Shown: one piece after another, positions 24,054 to 32,079 of the stretch | Position numbering within the stretch: position 1 is the first letter of the stretch | Layout: each line of letters opens with the position of its first letter | Origin: an uncultured Oscillospiraceae bacterium | Lineage (GTDB): Bacteria; Bacillota; Clostridia; Oscillospirales; Oscillospiraceae | NCBI GenBank assembly: GCA_947581795.1 | Contig: CANPVS010000005.1 | Location: forward strand, 24,674 to 88,673 | Direction of reading: 5' to 3' | Length of the DNA: 64,000 bases | Notes under the pieces: generated by a model | What the model was told of the DNA's origin: nothing | The model's input: the letters and a program-made list of their open reading frames with translations, nothing else | Databases searched by the model: none | Position numbers and translations under genes: made by a program

Positions 24054-24412
24054 GTCCTTCTCCTGTCTTTTCTGCATTCAAATCGTATGATATAAATCGT
24101 GTATCGGTCCCTTGCCGGCATACCACGAGATATGTACTGTGCGCGCGGTCAGCATACTATATGTTCAGTCATCTGTACACGCTGACGCTCATGGGTATAC
24201 TTCACCCTTGCCCATACGGCATGCATTATATCACACTATACATGGTATTAGCAAGTGCGACATAACTCCAAAATCATGTTTTTTGAGGTTTTGTGGCTTT
24301 TTTTCCTGCAAAATCATAACATTTTAACCATTTTGTAACATGATTTTATTTATTGGTCTATCGCACAAGTATTTTGATGCAAATAATACTGATAAAATTT
24401 AAAAGAGCCAAC
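24054..24412. other. Long AT-rich intergenic region with long 5' leader of the surface locus
   Basis: About 360 nt without a credible gene. It is strikingly AT-rich compared with the rest of the window, especially at 24260-24410. It contains the promoter for the Wzz-kinase operon (24225-24254), giving a leader of roughly 165 nt with several short inverted repeats such as ATGGG...CCCAT. I see no known riboswitch. Confidence 0.6.
24225..24254 (-). promoter_or_regulatory. Sigma-A promoter of the Wzz/kinase/sortase/LCP operon
   Basis: On the minus strand TTGCTA (24249-24254), 18-nt spacer, TATAAT (24225-24230). The -10 is perfect and the -35 matches 4 of 6 positions. Confidence 0.65.
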
Positions 24413-24455
24413 AAAAAACACCCTCACTGTTACGCACACAGTAAAGGTGTTTTTT
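24413..24455. terminator. Intrinsic terminator after the DUF3842 gene
   Basis: AAAAAACACC (24413-24422) pairs with GGTGTTTTTT (24446-24455), with an inner ACTGT/ACAGT stem. The A- and T-rich outer arms allow termination in either direction; it would end the pdp-DUF3842 transcript. Confidence 0.8.
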
Positions 24456-24509
24456 AGAACCGGCCGATTTGCTCTATTGAACATTTATATTCAAAAATCA
24501 ACGAAAAAA

Positions 24510-24938
24510 TTAGTCTCTCATAATCGCCAGGGCCCGGTCCGCCGCCTGGCGGAGGTATTCCTCCAGGCGCAGGTCCTCCGTCCCCGCCACACAGATCCCG
24601 CAGGTGGAGGTAGGAATGAGTATCTTCACCGCCCCGGAGCCAGAGACAGCTACAGCCATGGCGGGAGAGACCTCCCCCATGATGCCGTTGGCCAATATCA
24701 CGCCGATGGGTCCCAAGATGATATCCGCCCGCCCGGCGTTATAGATGACCGCGTTCTCCCCCGTAGCGCCCTGGGCGGCGCCCGCCTTCAACATGGCCGC
24801 CGTGGCGGCCGCGTTGGTGCCCGCAGCCAGAAGCTCCCAACCCGCCGGCATACCCTTCGCCAGCAGCCGGGCAAGCTGGGCGCCGATGCCGCCGCCCTGC
24901 CCGTCCAGGACAAGACAGCGCTTTTTTCTCTCCCCCAT
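24510..24938 (-). CDS. DUF3842 family protein
   Basis: The 142-aa protein has a nucleotide-binding-like start (LVLDGQGGGIGAQLARLLAK), a central GTNAAATAAMLKAGA and a C-terminal PTSTCGICVAGTEDLRLEEYL. The family is common in spore-forming Clostridia and has no assigned function. The GQGGGIG loop suggests a Rossmann-like fold, which is inference. I chose ATG 24938 (GAGGTGCGCT upstream) over GTG 24950. It follows the phosphorylase gene by 8 nt. Confidence 0.85.
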   Translation of the reverse strand: MGERKKRCLVLDGQGGGIGAQLARLLAKGMPAGWELLAAGTNAAATAAMLKAGAAQGATGENAVIYNAGRADIILGPIGVILANGIMGEVSPAMAVAVSGSGAVKILIPTSTCGICVAGTEDLRLEEYLRQAADRALAIMRD

Positions 24939-24946
24939 AGCGCACC

Positions 24947-26251
24947 TCACTTTACCACGCCCTTGACAAAGGGGGCGCGGACCACTTTTTCCGATACGAT
25001 CTCATAGCAGGCGCGAAGCTGTTTCGCCGCCTCCTCTGCGGCGGCTTCGGTCTCAGCAAACACAGTGCCCAATTTCTCTCCGGCGGCCACGGGCTGGCCC
25101 ACCTTCTTGTATAACGCCACGCCTACGCCCAAGTCGATGGTGTCCTCCTTGGAGGCCCGGCCGCCGCCCAGACGCATGCTCACGAGGCCAACGTCCTCCG
25201 CCTGGATGCCCTTGACGTATCCGGCCGCCTCGGCCAGCACATCTTTGCGCACCGGCGCAAGCGGCAGCTTGTCCGGATCGTACACCGCCGCCGGATCGCC
25301 CCCCTGGGCCTTCACGAAGGCCGCGAACTTCTCCAGGGCCGCGCCGCTTTCCACCGCATGCTCCAGCATCTTCTTCGCCGTTTCGTCGTCGGGGGCCACG
25401 CCGCTCTCCCGCAATATCTGGGTCCCCAGCACCAGGCACAGCTCCATGAGCTCGCCCCGGTACTCGCCCCGCAGGGTGGCCAGGGCCTCCCGCACCTCGA
25501 TGGCGTTGCCCACGGTGGCGCCCAGGGGCTCATCCATGTCCGTCACCACGGCCACCACCTTCCGCCCGGCCCAGCGGCCCACGTCCACCAGGGCACGAGC
25601 CAGAGCGAAAGCGTCCTCCTCCGTGTGCATGAACGCGCCGGAGCCGCACTTCACGTCCAGCACGATCACGTCCGCGCCCACCGCCAGCTTCTTGCACAGG
25701 ATGCTGCTCACGATGAGGGGCAGGGACGCCACCGTGGCCGTCACGTCCCGGAGAGCGTAGAGCTTCTTATCCGCCGGACACAGCTCCGCCGTCTGACCGG
25801 CGATGGCAAACCCAACCTCGTTGACCTGCCGGATGAAGGCCTCCTCGCTCATCTCCACGGAGAATCCGGGGAAGCTCTCCAGCTTGTCGATGGTGCCGCC
25901 TGTATGGCCCAGTCCCCGGCCGGACAGCTTCGCCATCTTCACGCCGCAGGCCGCCACCATGGGGCACAGCAGAAGGCTGGTCTTGTCCCCTACGCCGCCG
26001 GTGGAGTGTTTGTCCGCCTTCACGCCGCTGATGCTGGACAAGTCTATCTTATCCCCGGAGTCCAGCATGGCCATGGTGAGCGCATAGGTCTCGTCCCGGT
26101 CCATGCCCCGGAAATAGATGGCCATACACATGGCGCTCATCTGGTAGTCGGGTATCTCGCCCTTAGTGTATCCCTCGATCATCCAGCGGATCTCCTCGCC
26201 GGTGAGGACGCCGCCGTCACGCTTCTTCTGCAATAGGTCTGTCATCCGCAT
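24947..26251 (-). CDS. pdp: Pyrimidine-nucleoside phosphorylase
   Basis: Catalyses phosphorolysis of uridine, thymidine and deoxyuridine to the base and pentose-1-phosphate. The 434-aa length is typical. The family signature SGRGLGHTGGTIDKLES is present, with the phosphate site KADKHSTGGVGDKTS and the LDVKCGSGAFM strand. The start at 26251 has AGGAG 9 nt upstream; the ATG at 26260 lies too close to the Shine-Dalgarno. A deoA (thymidine-only) name is possible, but the Gram-positive context favours pdp. Confidence 0.94.
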   Translation of the reverse strand: MRMTDLLQKKRDGGVLTGEEIRWMIEGYTKGEIPDYQMSAMCMAIYFRGMDRDETYALTMAMLDSGDKIDLSSISGVKADKHSTGGVGDKTSLLLCPMVAACGVKMAKLSGRGLGHTGGTIDKLESFPGFSVEMSEEAFIRQVNEVGFAIAGQTAELCPADKKLYALRDVTATVASLPLIVSSILCKKLAVGADVIVLDVKCGSGAFMHTEEDAFALARALVDVGRWAGRKVVAVVTDMDEPLGATVGNAIEVREALATLRGEYRGELMELCLVLGTQILRESGVAPDDETAKKMLEHAVESGAALEKFAAFVKAQGGDPAAVYDPDKLPLAPVRKDVLAEAAGYVKGIQAEDVGLVSMRLGGGRASKEDTIDLGVGVALYKKVGQPVAAGEKLGTVFAETEAAAEEAAKQLRACYEIVSEKVVRAPFVKGVVK

Positions 26252-26277
26252 AGGGTCCATCTCCTGTCTTTTGTGCA

Positions 26278-26317
26278 TATTGCGCAATAATTTTGTCTGT
26301 TTGGACCCATTATAGCA
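26278..26317 (-). promoter_or_regulatory. Extended -10 promoter and 12-bp palindrome upstream of pdp
   Basis: The minus strand reads TGCTATAAT (26309-26317), an extended -10. A perfect palindrome TATTGCGCAATA (26278-26289) lies about 15-25 nt downstream of the expected start site and could bind a repressor. Confidence 0.5.
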
Positions 26318-26337
26318 CACATTTTTCCATTTGGCTA

Positions 26338-26703
26338 TCAGAAATAATGGGGCTTGCCCCCCATCCAGAGCACATGCCGCCCCGGTTCCTCTGTCTTGGT
26401 GCTTCCGGACACGTGGGCAGGCTCCGGCGGCCGCTCCTTGTTCACCTCTATAGCCCTCTCGGCGGCATAGCCGGGGCACTTGGGAAAGGTGCGCATCTGG
26501 GCCGGGCTCAAGCGCCTTGTGAGCTTCAGCCGTCCATCCACGGGCTCCGGGACGCCCAGGTAGCCCTCCCTCTCCCCGAAGACCGTGAGCCGCACCACCC
26601 GGCCCACGTCCTCCAAATCCGCCCGCATCACCGTAACGGGCCCCTCCCGCTGAATATCCAGCGCGCCCGTCTCTCTCCCGTCGATGTAGATAGGTACAGT
26701 CAT
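26338..26703 (-). CDS. Conserved hypothetical protein
   Basis: A 121-aa protein I do not recognise. The N-terminal half (MTVPIYIDGRETGALDIQREG, VVRLTVFGEREGYLGVPEP) looks like a beta-rich domain. The C-terminal half is Pro- and charge-rich and ends GRHVLWMGGKPHYF. No signal or membrane helix. Its Shine-Dalgarno GGAGGG lies in the 3' arm of a perfect 13-bp hairpin (26711-26741), so either mazF transcription stops there or translation is hairpin-controlled. Confidence 0.6.
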   Translation of the reverse strand: MTVPIYIDGRETGALDIQREGPVTVMRADLEDVGRVVRLTVFGEREGYLGVPEPVDGRLKLTRRLSPAQMRTFPKCPGYAAERAIEVNKERPPEPAHVSGSTKTEEPGRHVLWMGGKPHYF

Positions 26704-26710
26704 AGCAAAA

Positions 26711-26741
26711 CCCTCCGTCATACGAAGTGTATGACGGAGGG
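26711..26741 (-). terminator. Hairpin after mazF that contains the next gene's ribosome binding site
   Basis: CCCTCCGTCATAC / GTATGACGGAGGG, a 13-bp perfect stem with a 5-nt loop, followed on the minus strand by TTTTGC. It fits an intrinsic terminator for mazF with a short U-run, but its 3' arm holds the GGAGGG 7 nt before ATG 26703. Confidence 0.7.
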
Positions 26742-26748
26742 CCGAATT

Positions 26749-27111
26749 TTACGACAGAGACTGATTGAGGCCGAAGCTGACGGCGATAGCGTCGTCCACC
26801 TTGGTCATGGTGGGACCGGACAGCTTTCCCATCCGCTCCCGCAGGCGGGATTTATCCAGAGTGCGTATCTGCTCCAGCAATATCACGCTGTCCCGGGTGA
26901 GGCCGCTGTCGGGGGCCTGTATCTCGATGTGGGTGGGCAGCCGGGCTTTCCCCACCTGGGAGGTGATGGCCGCGGCGATCACCGTGGGGCTGTGGCGGTT
27001 GCCCGTGTCGTTCTGGATGATGAGCACAGGGCGCAGACCGCCCTGCTCCGAACCGACCACGGGGCTGAGATCGGCGTAATAGATGTCTCCGCGTCGAACC
27101 GGATTTGTCAT
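26749..27111 (-). CDS. ndoA: MazF/EndoA-type mRNA interferase
   Basis: The 120-aa toxin is a sequence-specific endoribonuclease of the PemK/MazF fold: [56 protein letters not shown]. In B. subtilis the order is ydcC-alrA-ndoAI-ndoA, where ndoAI encodes the antitoxin. Here alr is followed directly by the toxin, and the 85-nt gap has no antitoxin ORF. GGAAGG lies 7 nt before the ATG. The toxin itself looks intact. Confidence 0.93.
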   Translation of the reverse strand: MTNPVRRGDIYYADLSPVVGSEQGGLRPVLIIQNDTGNRHSPTVIAAAITSQVGKARLPTHIEIQAPDSGLTRDSVILLEQIRTLDKSRLRERMGKLSGPTMTKVDDAIAVSFGLNQSLS

Positions 27112-27196
27112 GTGAGCACCTTCCGTGAAAGAGTCGCCCGTTACATTCTATGTACGGACACGCTTCTATTCTCCCACGGAAGGGCATATTTTATAC

Positions 27197-28318
27197 TTAC
27201 TGCACGTAGATGCGCGGCACCCGGGGGCTCACGGCGCAGAAAAGCTCATAGTGGATGGTCCCGGCCAGGTCGGCCACGTCTCCCGCGGGCATGACCTTGC
27301 CGAAAACTTCCGCCACGTCGCCGCTCTTCACGTCCGTTCCCGTCACGTCCAGCATGCACATATCCATGCAGATGCGGCCCACCTGACGGACCTTCCGGCC
27401 GCCGATATCCACCGTCAGCTTGTTGGACAGCGCCCGGTGCAGACCGTCGGCATAGCCGATGGGCAGCACGGCGATGCGGCTGGGCTTTTCCACGGTGAAG
27501 GTGCGCCCATAGCTGATGGTGTCCCCCGGCTGGTGATCCTCCACATAGGCCACCCGGCTTTTCAGGCTCATGGCCGGGACAAGCTCCAGGTCACCTTTGT
27601 CGTTCCCAGGATAGACGCCGTAGAGCGCCACGCCGGGCCGGACCATGTCCATATAGGTCTCCGGGAAGGCGATCATGGCCCCGGAGTTGGTGCAGTGGTG
27701 GATCTGGAAGGCCTTGCCGGACTGGGCCTCTATGGCCTGGAAGCCGGCCTTGAACCGCTCCAGCTGGGTCCAGGTGAAGTCCCGCACACCCTCGTCCCCG
27801 TCGGAGACGCAGAAGTGGGTGAACACGCCCTCCGGCTCCAGGTTCGGCAGCTTCATGGCCTCCACCGCGGCCGCCAGGGAATCCTCCCCGTAGGCACGGA
27901 ATCCCGTCCGACCCATACCGGTCTCCAGCTTGAAATGGACCTTCAGGGTGAGGCCTGTTCCCGCCAGCGCCTGGTCCATGGCCTCCGCCGCGGCCAAGCT
28001 CCCCACCGCCTGTGTGACGTCATTTTCCGCCAGGGTCATAGCATACTGGGGCGGCGTGTAGCCCAGGATCAGGATGGGAAGCTTTATCCCTGCCCGGCGA
28101 AGTTCCAATGCCTCGTCCAGGCACGCCACGGCCAGATACTCGCAGCCCAGGCCCGCCAGCAGCCGGGATACCTGCACGGCCCCGTGGCCGTAGGCGTTGG
28201 CCTTCACCACGCCCAGAAAGCGGGTGCCGGGAGCCAGTTTAGCCCGCATGGCCCGGTAGTTGTGCTCAATGGCGCCCAGGTCGATCTCCGCCCACGTTCT
28301 TTTTGTCTCGTCCGTCAT
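27197..28318 (-). CDS. alr: Alanine racemase
   Basis: A PLP enzyme interconverting L- and D-alanine for peptidoglycan. The 373-aa protein has the PLP-lysine motif VVKANAYGHG (Lys39) and the C-terminal half with VRPGVALYGVYP, SYGRTFT, GYADGLHR and ICMDMCMLDVT. The ATG at 28318 has GGAGAAAGAG upstream; the ORF-track start runs into the lipoprotein gene. It lies in a YdcC-alr-ndoA-like cluster. Confidence 0.95.
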   Translation of the reverse strand: MTDETKRTWAEIDLGAIEHNYRAMRAKLAPGTRFLGVVKANAYGHGAVQVSRLLAGLGCEYLAVACLDEALELRRAGIKLPILILGYTPPQYAMTLAENDVTQAVGSLAAAEAMDQALAGTGLTLKVHFKLETGMGRTGFRAYGEDSLAAAVEAMKLPNLEPEGVFTHFCVSDGDEGVRDFTWTQLERFKAGFQAIEAQSGKAFQIHHCTNSGAMIAFPETYMDMVRPGVALYGVYPGNDKGDLELVPAMSLKSRVAYVEDHQPGDTISYGRTFTVEKPSRIAVLPIGYADGLHRALSNKLTVDIGGRKVRQVGRICMDMCMLDVTGTDVKSGDVAEVFGKVMPAGDVADLAGTIHYELFCAVSPRVPRIYVQ

Positions 28319-28344
28319 ATCTCTTTCTCCTTTGTATCCATAAA

Positions 28345-28905
28345 CTAACTCAAAAGCCAGTCCGTGATATCCATGGTCACCACCGTCCGCCCATCGCAGG
28401 CGATCTCCGCCGCCCGGGGCAGCATGGTATCCCCGTCCAGCCACACCGTGAGTACAGAGCTCTCTCCCACATAGAACCGGGCGGCCATATAGTCCCCGTC
28501 CCACCAGAGAAGCTCCACATAGGCGCTGGCCAGCGCGTCCAGCATCACCGGCACGGCGCTCACCGGCGTGGTCCCCTCCTTGTCGAGAGGTCCGGCGCCC
28601 AATATGACGCCCTCGTAGGAGACGCTCGTCTCGCCCCGCAGGGCCGTGGCCTTCACCCCGGCGATGATATCCGGGGCCAATATCTCGATCTCCGTCTGCT
28701 GCCCGTCGTAGGAGACGGCCAGGGCATACTCCGCAGCCGTGTCGCCATAGTCCGCCGTCATAGCAGCCTGAAAGGTGATGCTTTGGGCCGCCGTCACCGC
28801 CTGGCGCAGACTATCGAATGCTCTTTCCAACCGTGCCTCCCGGCCGCCGCAGCCCGGCAGCAGCAGGAGGGTCATCATCAGTGCGGAAATGACTCGTTTC
28901 CGCAT
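28345..28905 (-). CDS. Lipoprotein in the ydcC position (LolA-like, tentative)
   Basis: The 186-aa protein starts with a lipobox signal (MRKRVISALMMTLLLLPGCGG; Cys19 is the lipidation site). The beta-rich body (ITFQAAMTADYGDTAAEYALAVSYDGQQTEIEI) resembles LolA/YdcC-type lipid-binding folds. Its place upstream of alr matches B. subtilis ydcC, a sporulation lipoprotein, but similarity is weak by eye. The gene lies 10 nt after nnr and 26 nt before alr. Confidence 0.72.
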   Translation of the reverse strand: MRKRVISALMMTLLLLPGCGGREARLERAFDSLRQAVTAAQSITFQAAMTADYGDTAAEYALAVSYDGQQTEIEILAPDIIAGVKATALRGETSVSYEGVILGAGPLDKEGTTPVSAVPVMLDALASAYVELLWWDGDYMAARFYVGESSVLTVWLDGDTMLPRAAEIACDGRTVVTMDITDWLLS

Positions 28906-28915
28906 GGAACGCTCC

Positions 28916-30433
28916 TTATCTTGTGATCTCCAGTTCCGCCTGAGGCAGGGCGTCGATGATGTCCCCCGCCTGCAGAGCGTATTCGCCCACCTTTTCCGCG
29001 GCGATGTCCCCGGCCCGGGCGTGGAGCCAGCAGGCCGTCACCACCGCCCGCCGGGGCGGGAACTGCCCCAGCAGCGCCCCGATGACGCCCGCCAGCACGT
29101 CCCCCGTGCCGCCGGAGGCCATGCCGGGATTGCCGGCGTCGATGATATAGGCCTTGCCGTCCGGGAAGGCGCAGATGGTCCGGTGGCCTTTGAGGACCAA
29201 GGCGCACTTATGCTCCCCCGCGTAGGCGAGGGCGTCGGTGAGCCGGTCCCCCACGGGACGGCCCAACAGCCGGGCGAATTCCCCCTCGTGGGGCGTGAGC
29301 ACCACGGGTCCCGCCGCCCCGGCCAGAAGCTCCGGCGTCTCCGCGATGGCCCACAGGGCGTCCGCGTCCGCCACTATGGGTCCGCCTGCGGCCCGCAGCA
29401 CCGTCGCCGTCACCGCGGCCGTGTCCTCGTCCCGGCCCAGGCCAGGGCCCACGACGCACACGCCGCAGCCTGCCAATCGCTCCTCCACGGCGGGGATGGC
29501 CTCCCGGGCGAAGCGGCCAGTCTCGCTTCCCGCCGCGGGGAACACCATAGCCTCGTCCAGTTTGCCTGCCTCTATCTCATATATATCCGCCGGGACAGCC
29601 AGATAGACCAGCCCTGCCCCGCCACGCACCGCCGCCCTGGCGCAGAGGGCGGGCGCGCCCGTGTAGCCCACGCTGCCCGCGGCGATGAGGAGCTTTCCAT
29701 AGTCCCCCTTGTGGCTGACGGCGGCGCGCTTCGGAAGCGCCAGGTCCTCCCCATGGATGGCGTAGACGCCGCAGCCGGCCTTCTTCACGATGTCGGCCGG
29801 GAGGCCGATGTCCCGTACCAGCAACTCGCCCGTATATACGCCCCCCGGCTCCACGAAGTGGCCGGGCTTGGCCAGGGAGAAGGTCACGGTCCTGTCTGCC
29901 CGCACCGCCGCGCCCAACACAGCCCCCGTGTCCGCCGACACGCCGCTGGGGATGTCCGCAGATACCACGGGCCGGCCCGCGCCGTTGATGGCCTTCACGG
30001 CGGCGAGAGCCTCCCCCTCCAAGGGGCGCTTCAGGCCGATGCCGAAAATGGCGTCCACCAGAACGCCGGCGGCTTTGAGTTCCGCCGTCAGGCCTTCGTC
30101 CGAGGGATCAAAGTTTTCAAGGGTCCCCCCAGCGGACTGGAGCTCACGCTCCATGCTCCGGGCGTCCTCGGTCATCTTCTCCCGGCTGCCCACCAGAAGG
30201 CACCGCACCGAAAAGCCCATATCCATCAGGATGCGTGCGGCGGCGATACCGTCACCGCCGTTGTTGCCGGGGCCGCAGAAGACCACGGCAGTCTTGTTCC
30301 GTCCGGCCAGCTCCGCCGCGGCCTTGGCCAGGTGGCCCGCCGCGGTCTCCATGAGCTTGAGGGACGGTATGCCCCTGCCGTGGATAGCCGTTTCATCGGC
30401 GGCCTTCATGCGTTTGGCGTCGGACAGTTCCAT
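28916..30433 (-). CDS. nnr: Bifunctional NAD(P)H-hydrate epimerase/dehydratase
   Basis: Repairs hydrated NADH and NADPH. The 505-aa fusion has an N-terminal YjeF_N epimerase (FCGPGNNGGDGIAAAR, VDAIFGIGLKRPL, DIPSGVSADTG; about 1-210) and a C-terminal ribokinase-like ADP-dependent dehydratase (GDYGKLLIAAGS, VGPGLGRD, LTPHEGEFARLLG, LKGHRTICA, AGNPGMASGGTGDVLAG). The start at 30433 has GGGGGCGAG upstream. It is the first gene of the nnr-lipoprotein-alr-ndoA operon. Confidence 0.95.
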   Translation of the reverse strand: MELSDAKRMKAADETAIHGRGIPSLKLMETAAGHLAKAAAELAGRNKTAVVFCGPGNNGGDGIAAARILMDMGFSVRCLLVGSREKMTEDARSMERELQSAGGTLENFDPSDEGLTAELKAAGVLVDAIFGIGLKRPLEGEALAAVKAINGAGRPVVSADIPSGVSADTGAVLGAAVRADRTVTFSLAKPGHFVEPGGVYTGELLVRDIGLPADIVKKAGCGVYAIHGEDLALPKRAAVSHKGDYGKLLIAAGSVGYTGAPALCARAAVRGGAGLVYLAVPADIYEIEAGKLDEAMVFPAAGSETGRFAREAIPAVEERLAGCGVCVVGPGLGRDEDTAAVTATVLRAAGGPIVADADALWAIAETPELLAGAAGPVVLTPHEGEFARLLGRPVGDRLTDALAYAGEHKCALVLKGHRTICAFPDGKAYIIDAGNPGMASGGTGDVLAGVIGALLGQFPPRRAVVTACWLHARAGDIAAEKVGEYALQAGDIIDALPQAELEITR

Positions 30434-30455
30434 GGTCTCGCCCCCTTTTCGGCCC

Positions 30456-30484
30456 ATTATAATATCCCGGCCTGCGTACGTCAA
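30456..30484 (-). promoter_or_regulatory. Sigma-A promoter of the nnr-alr-ndoA operon
   Basis: Minus strand: TTGACG (30479-30484), 17-nt spacer, TATAAT (30456-30461). Near consensus. Confidence 0.8.
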
Positions 30485-30558
30485 TTCAAACCGGTCGACA
30501 GCGTCCTGCGTTGTAATTTATTTTTAATACTTCTGTAACATTTTGTACCTACCAGATA

Positions 30559-30567
30559 TGGTATACT
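30559..30567 (+). promoter_or_regulatory. Extended -10 promoter for ireB
   Basis: TGGTATACT is a TGn-extended -10 about 50 nt before the ireB ATG. A -35 at normal spacing is not evident; TTGTAC upstream is only 13 nt away. Confidence 0.5.
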
Positions 30568-30617
30568 ACGGTCATGGGAGAGCACCAAGGATAAAAGACG
30601 CAAGGAGGGATAGGAAC

Positions 30618-30860
30618 ATGGAAGAATCCACCCGTAAATTCAAGGTCGTAGACCACAGCGCGGAGATCCGGGAGATCATGTCCAGCGTCTACAGTTCCCT
30701 GCTGGTGAAGGGCTACAACCCCATCAACCAGATCGTTGGATATATCCTCTCCGAGGACCCCACCTACATCACCAACTACAACAACGCCCGCACCCTGATC
30801 TGCCGGCTTGACCGGGACGATCTGCTGCAGGAGCTCGTCTCGGCGTATCTACAAAAATAA
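30618..30860 (+). CDS. ireB: IreB family regulatory phosphoprotein (UPF0297)
   Basis: The 80-aa protein matches IreB/YrzL: SSVYSSLLVKGYNPINQIVGYILSEDPTYIT followed by NNARTLICRLDRDDLLQELV. In Enterococcus IreB is phosphorylated by the Ser/Thr kinase IreK and affects cephalosporin resistance. The start at 30618 has AAGGAGG upstream; the longer ORF-track start includes the promoter. In many Firmicutes it is followed by yrrK (ruvX) and yrzB; here it stands alone, ended by a terminator. Confidence 0.95.
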   Translation: MEESTRKFKVVDHSAEIREIMSSVYSSLLVKGYNPINQIVGYILSEDPTYITNYNNARTLICRLDRDDLLQELVSAYLQK

Positions 30861-30873
30861 ACCTATATACATA

Positions 30874-30907
30874 AAGCGGCGCTGCCAGACAGATGGCAGC
30901 GCCGCTT
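30874..30907. terminator. Bidirectional terminator between ireB and the aminotransferase gene
   Basis: AAGCGGCGCTGCCA / TGGCAGCGCCGCTT, a 14-bp perfect stem with a 6-nt loop, between convergent genes. Confidence 0.88.
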
Positions 30908-30915
30908 CCTTATGC

Positions 30916-32055
30916 TCATTGATTATCTTTCACAAACTTCTCCAGCCGGTCCATGCCCTCCTTGAGCTCCGCGTCGGAGTAGCAATAGCTCATGCGCATG
31001 TAGCCCTCCGTGCCGAAGAAGACGCCGGGGATCATCCCCACGCCCGCCTCCGCCAGGAGCTTTTTGCAGAAGCTGACGGAGTCCATGCCGTACTGCCCGA
31101 TGGGAATGAAGACGTAGAAAGCTCCTTCCGGCTCCCGGACCTGCCAGCCCATGGCCTTGAGCCGGCCGTACACATAGTCCCGGCGGCGCTTGAAAAGCTG
31201 CCGCACCGGCTCCACATCGCTGGAAAGCGCCACGGCGCAGGCACGCTGGAGAAAGCTGGGCGCGGAGGTGACGCAGTACTGGTGGAACACCTGCAGCCGC
31301 TCCCGCAGCGGCGCGTCGGCCAGGATATAGCCCAGCCGCCAGCCAGTCATGGCGTAGGGCTTGGAAAAGCTCTGCACCACGATGATCCGGTCCCGCATGT
31401 CCTGGTACTCGGAAAAGCTGTGGTACTCCCCGGAGTAGACAAGCTCCCGGTACACGTCGTCGCAGATCACGAAGATGGGCTTGTCCTTCAGGACCTGGTG
31501 TATGGCGTCCAGGGTGGCCTTCGTGTAAATGCAGCCGGTGGGGTTATTGGGGGACGTGAGGATGATGGCCTTGGTCTTTTCCGTGACAGCGGCGGCCAGC
31601 TCCTCTGCGTCTATCTGAAAATCATGCCCCTCCGTGGGCAGAGCCACGGGCACGCCCCGGGCCAGACGGGTGATGGACTCGTACAGGCCAAAAGCGGGCG
31701 TGGGGATGATGACCTCGTCGCCTGGGTTCAGGACCGTGAACAGGGACACGAACAGGCCCTCCGTAGCTCCGTCGGTGAGGATGACCTCCTCGGGGCTGTA
31801 GCAGAGGCCGTGGGCCCGCATTTCATAGTCTGATATGGCCTGCAGGGTCTCCGGATAGCCGTTGCCGGGAGGATAGTGGGTGTCGTTGGCGTCCAGGGCG
31901 GCCTTGGCGGCATCCTTGATGGCCTCGGGCGTATTCAGGTCCGGCTCGCCCAGGGTAAAGCCGACAGCGCCGGGGGTGGCCCGGACCAGATAGGTGAATT
32001 CCCGGATACCGGAAAGGCGCTCGTTTTTCGCGGCGGCGTTGATGGTCAGTTCCAT
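30916..32055 (-). CDS. Class I/II pyridoxal-phosphate aminotransferase
   Basis: The 379-aa fold-type I enzyme has the PLP-lysine motif SFSKPYAMTGWRLGY, the substrate-binding TSPNNPTG and the N-terminal FTLGEPDLNTP. It resembles PatA/AspC-like aminotransferases; the specific amino donor cannot be read from the sequence. AAGGAG lies upstream of the ATG. It follows an oligopeptide-binding lipoprotein gene by 24 nt, so it may work on imported amino acids or peptides. Confidence 0.92.
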   Translation of the reverse strand: MELTINAAAKNERLSGIREFTYLVRATPGAVGFTLGEPDLNTPEAIKDAAKAALDANDTHYPPGNGYPETLQAISDYEMRAHGLCYSPEEVILTDGATEGLFVSLFTVLNPGDEVIIPTPAFGLYESITRLARGVPVALPTEGHDFQIDAEELAAAVTEKTKAIILTSPNNPTGCIYTKATLDAIHQVLKDKPIFVICDDVYRELVYSGEYHSFSEYQDMRDRIIVVQSFSKPYAMTGWRLGYILADAPLRERLQVFHQYCVTSAPSFLQRACAVALSSDVEPVRQLFKRRRDYVYGRLKAMGWQVREPEGAFYVFIPIGQYGMDSVSFCKKLLAEAGVGMIPGVFFGTEGYMRMSYCYSDAELKEGMDRLEKFVKDNQ

Positions 32056-32079
32056 GCCAAAAAGCTCCTTGTCGTTACT

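Noticed and set aside
27112-27187. Short ORF starting at 27187 as a mazF antitoxin
   Set aside because: It reads through mazF in another frame with Arg/His-rich shadow composition and no CopG or MazE features.
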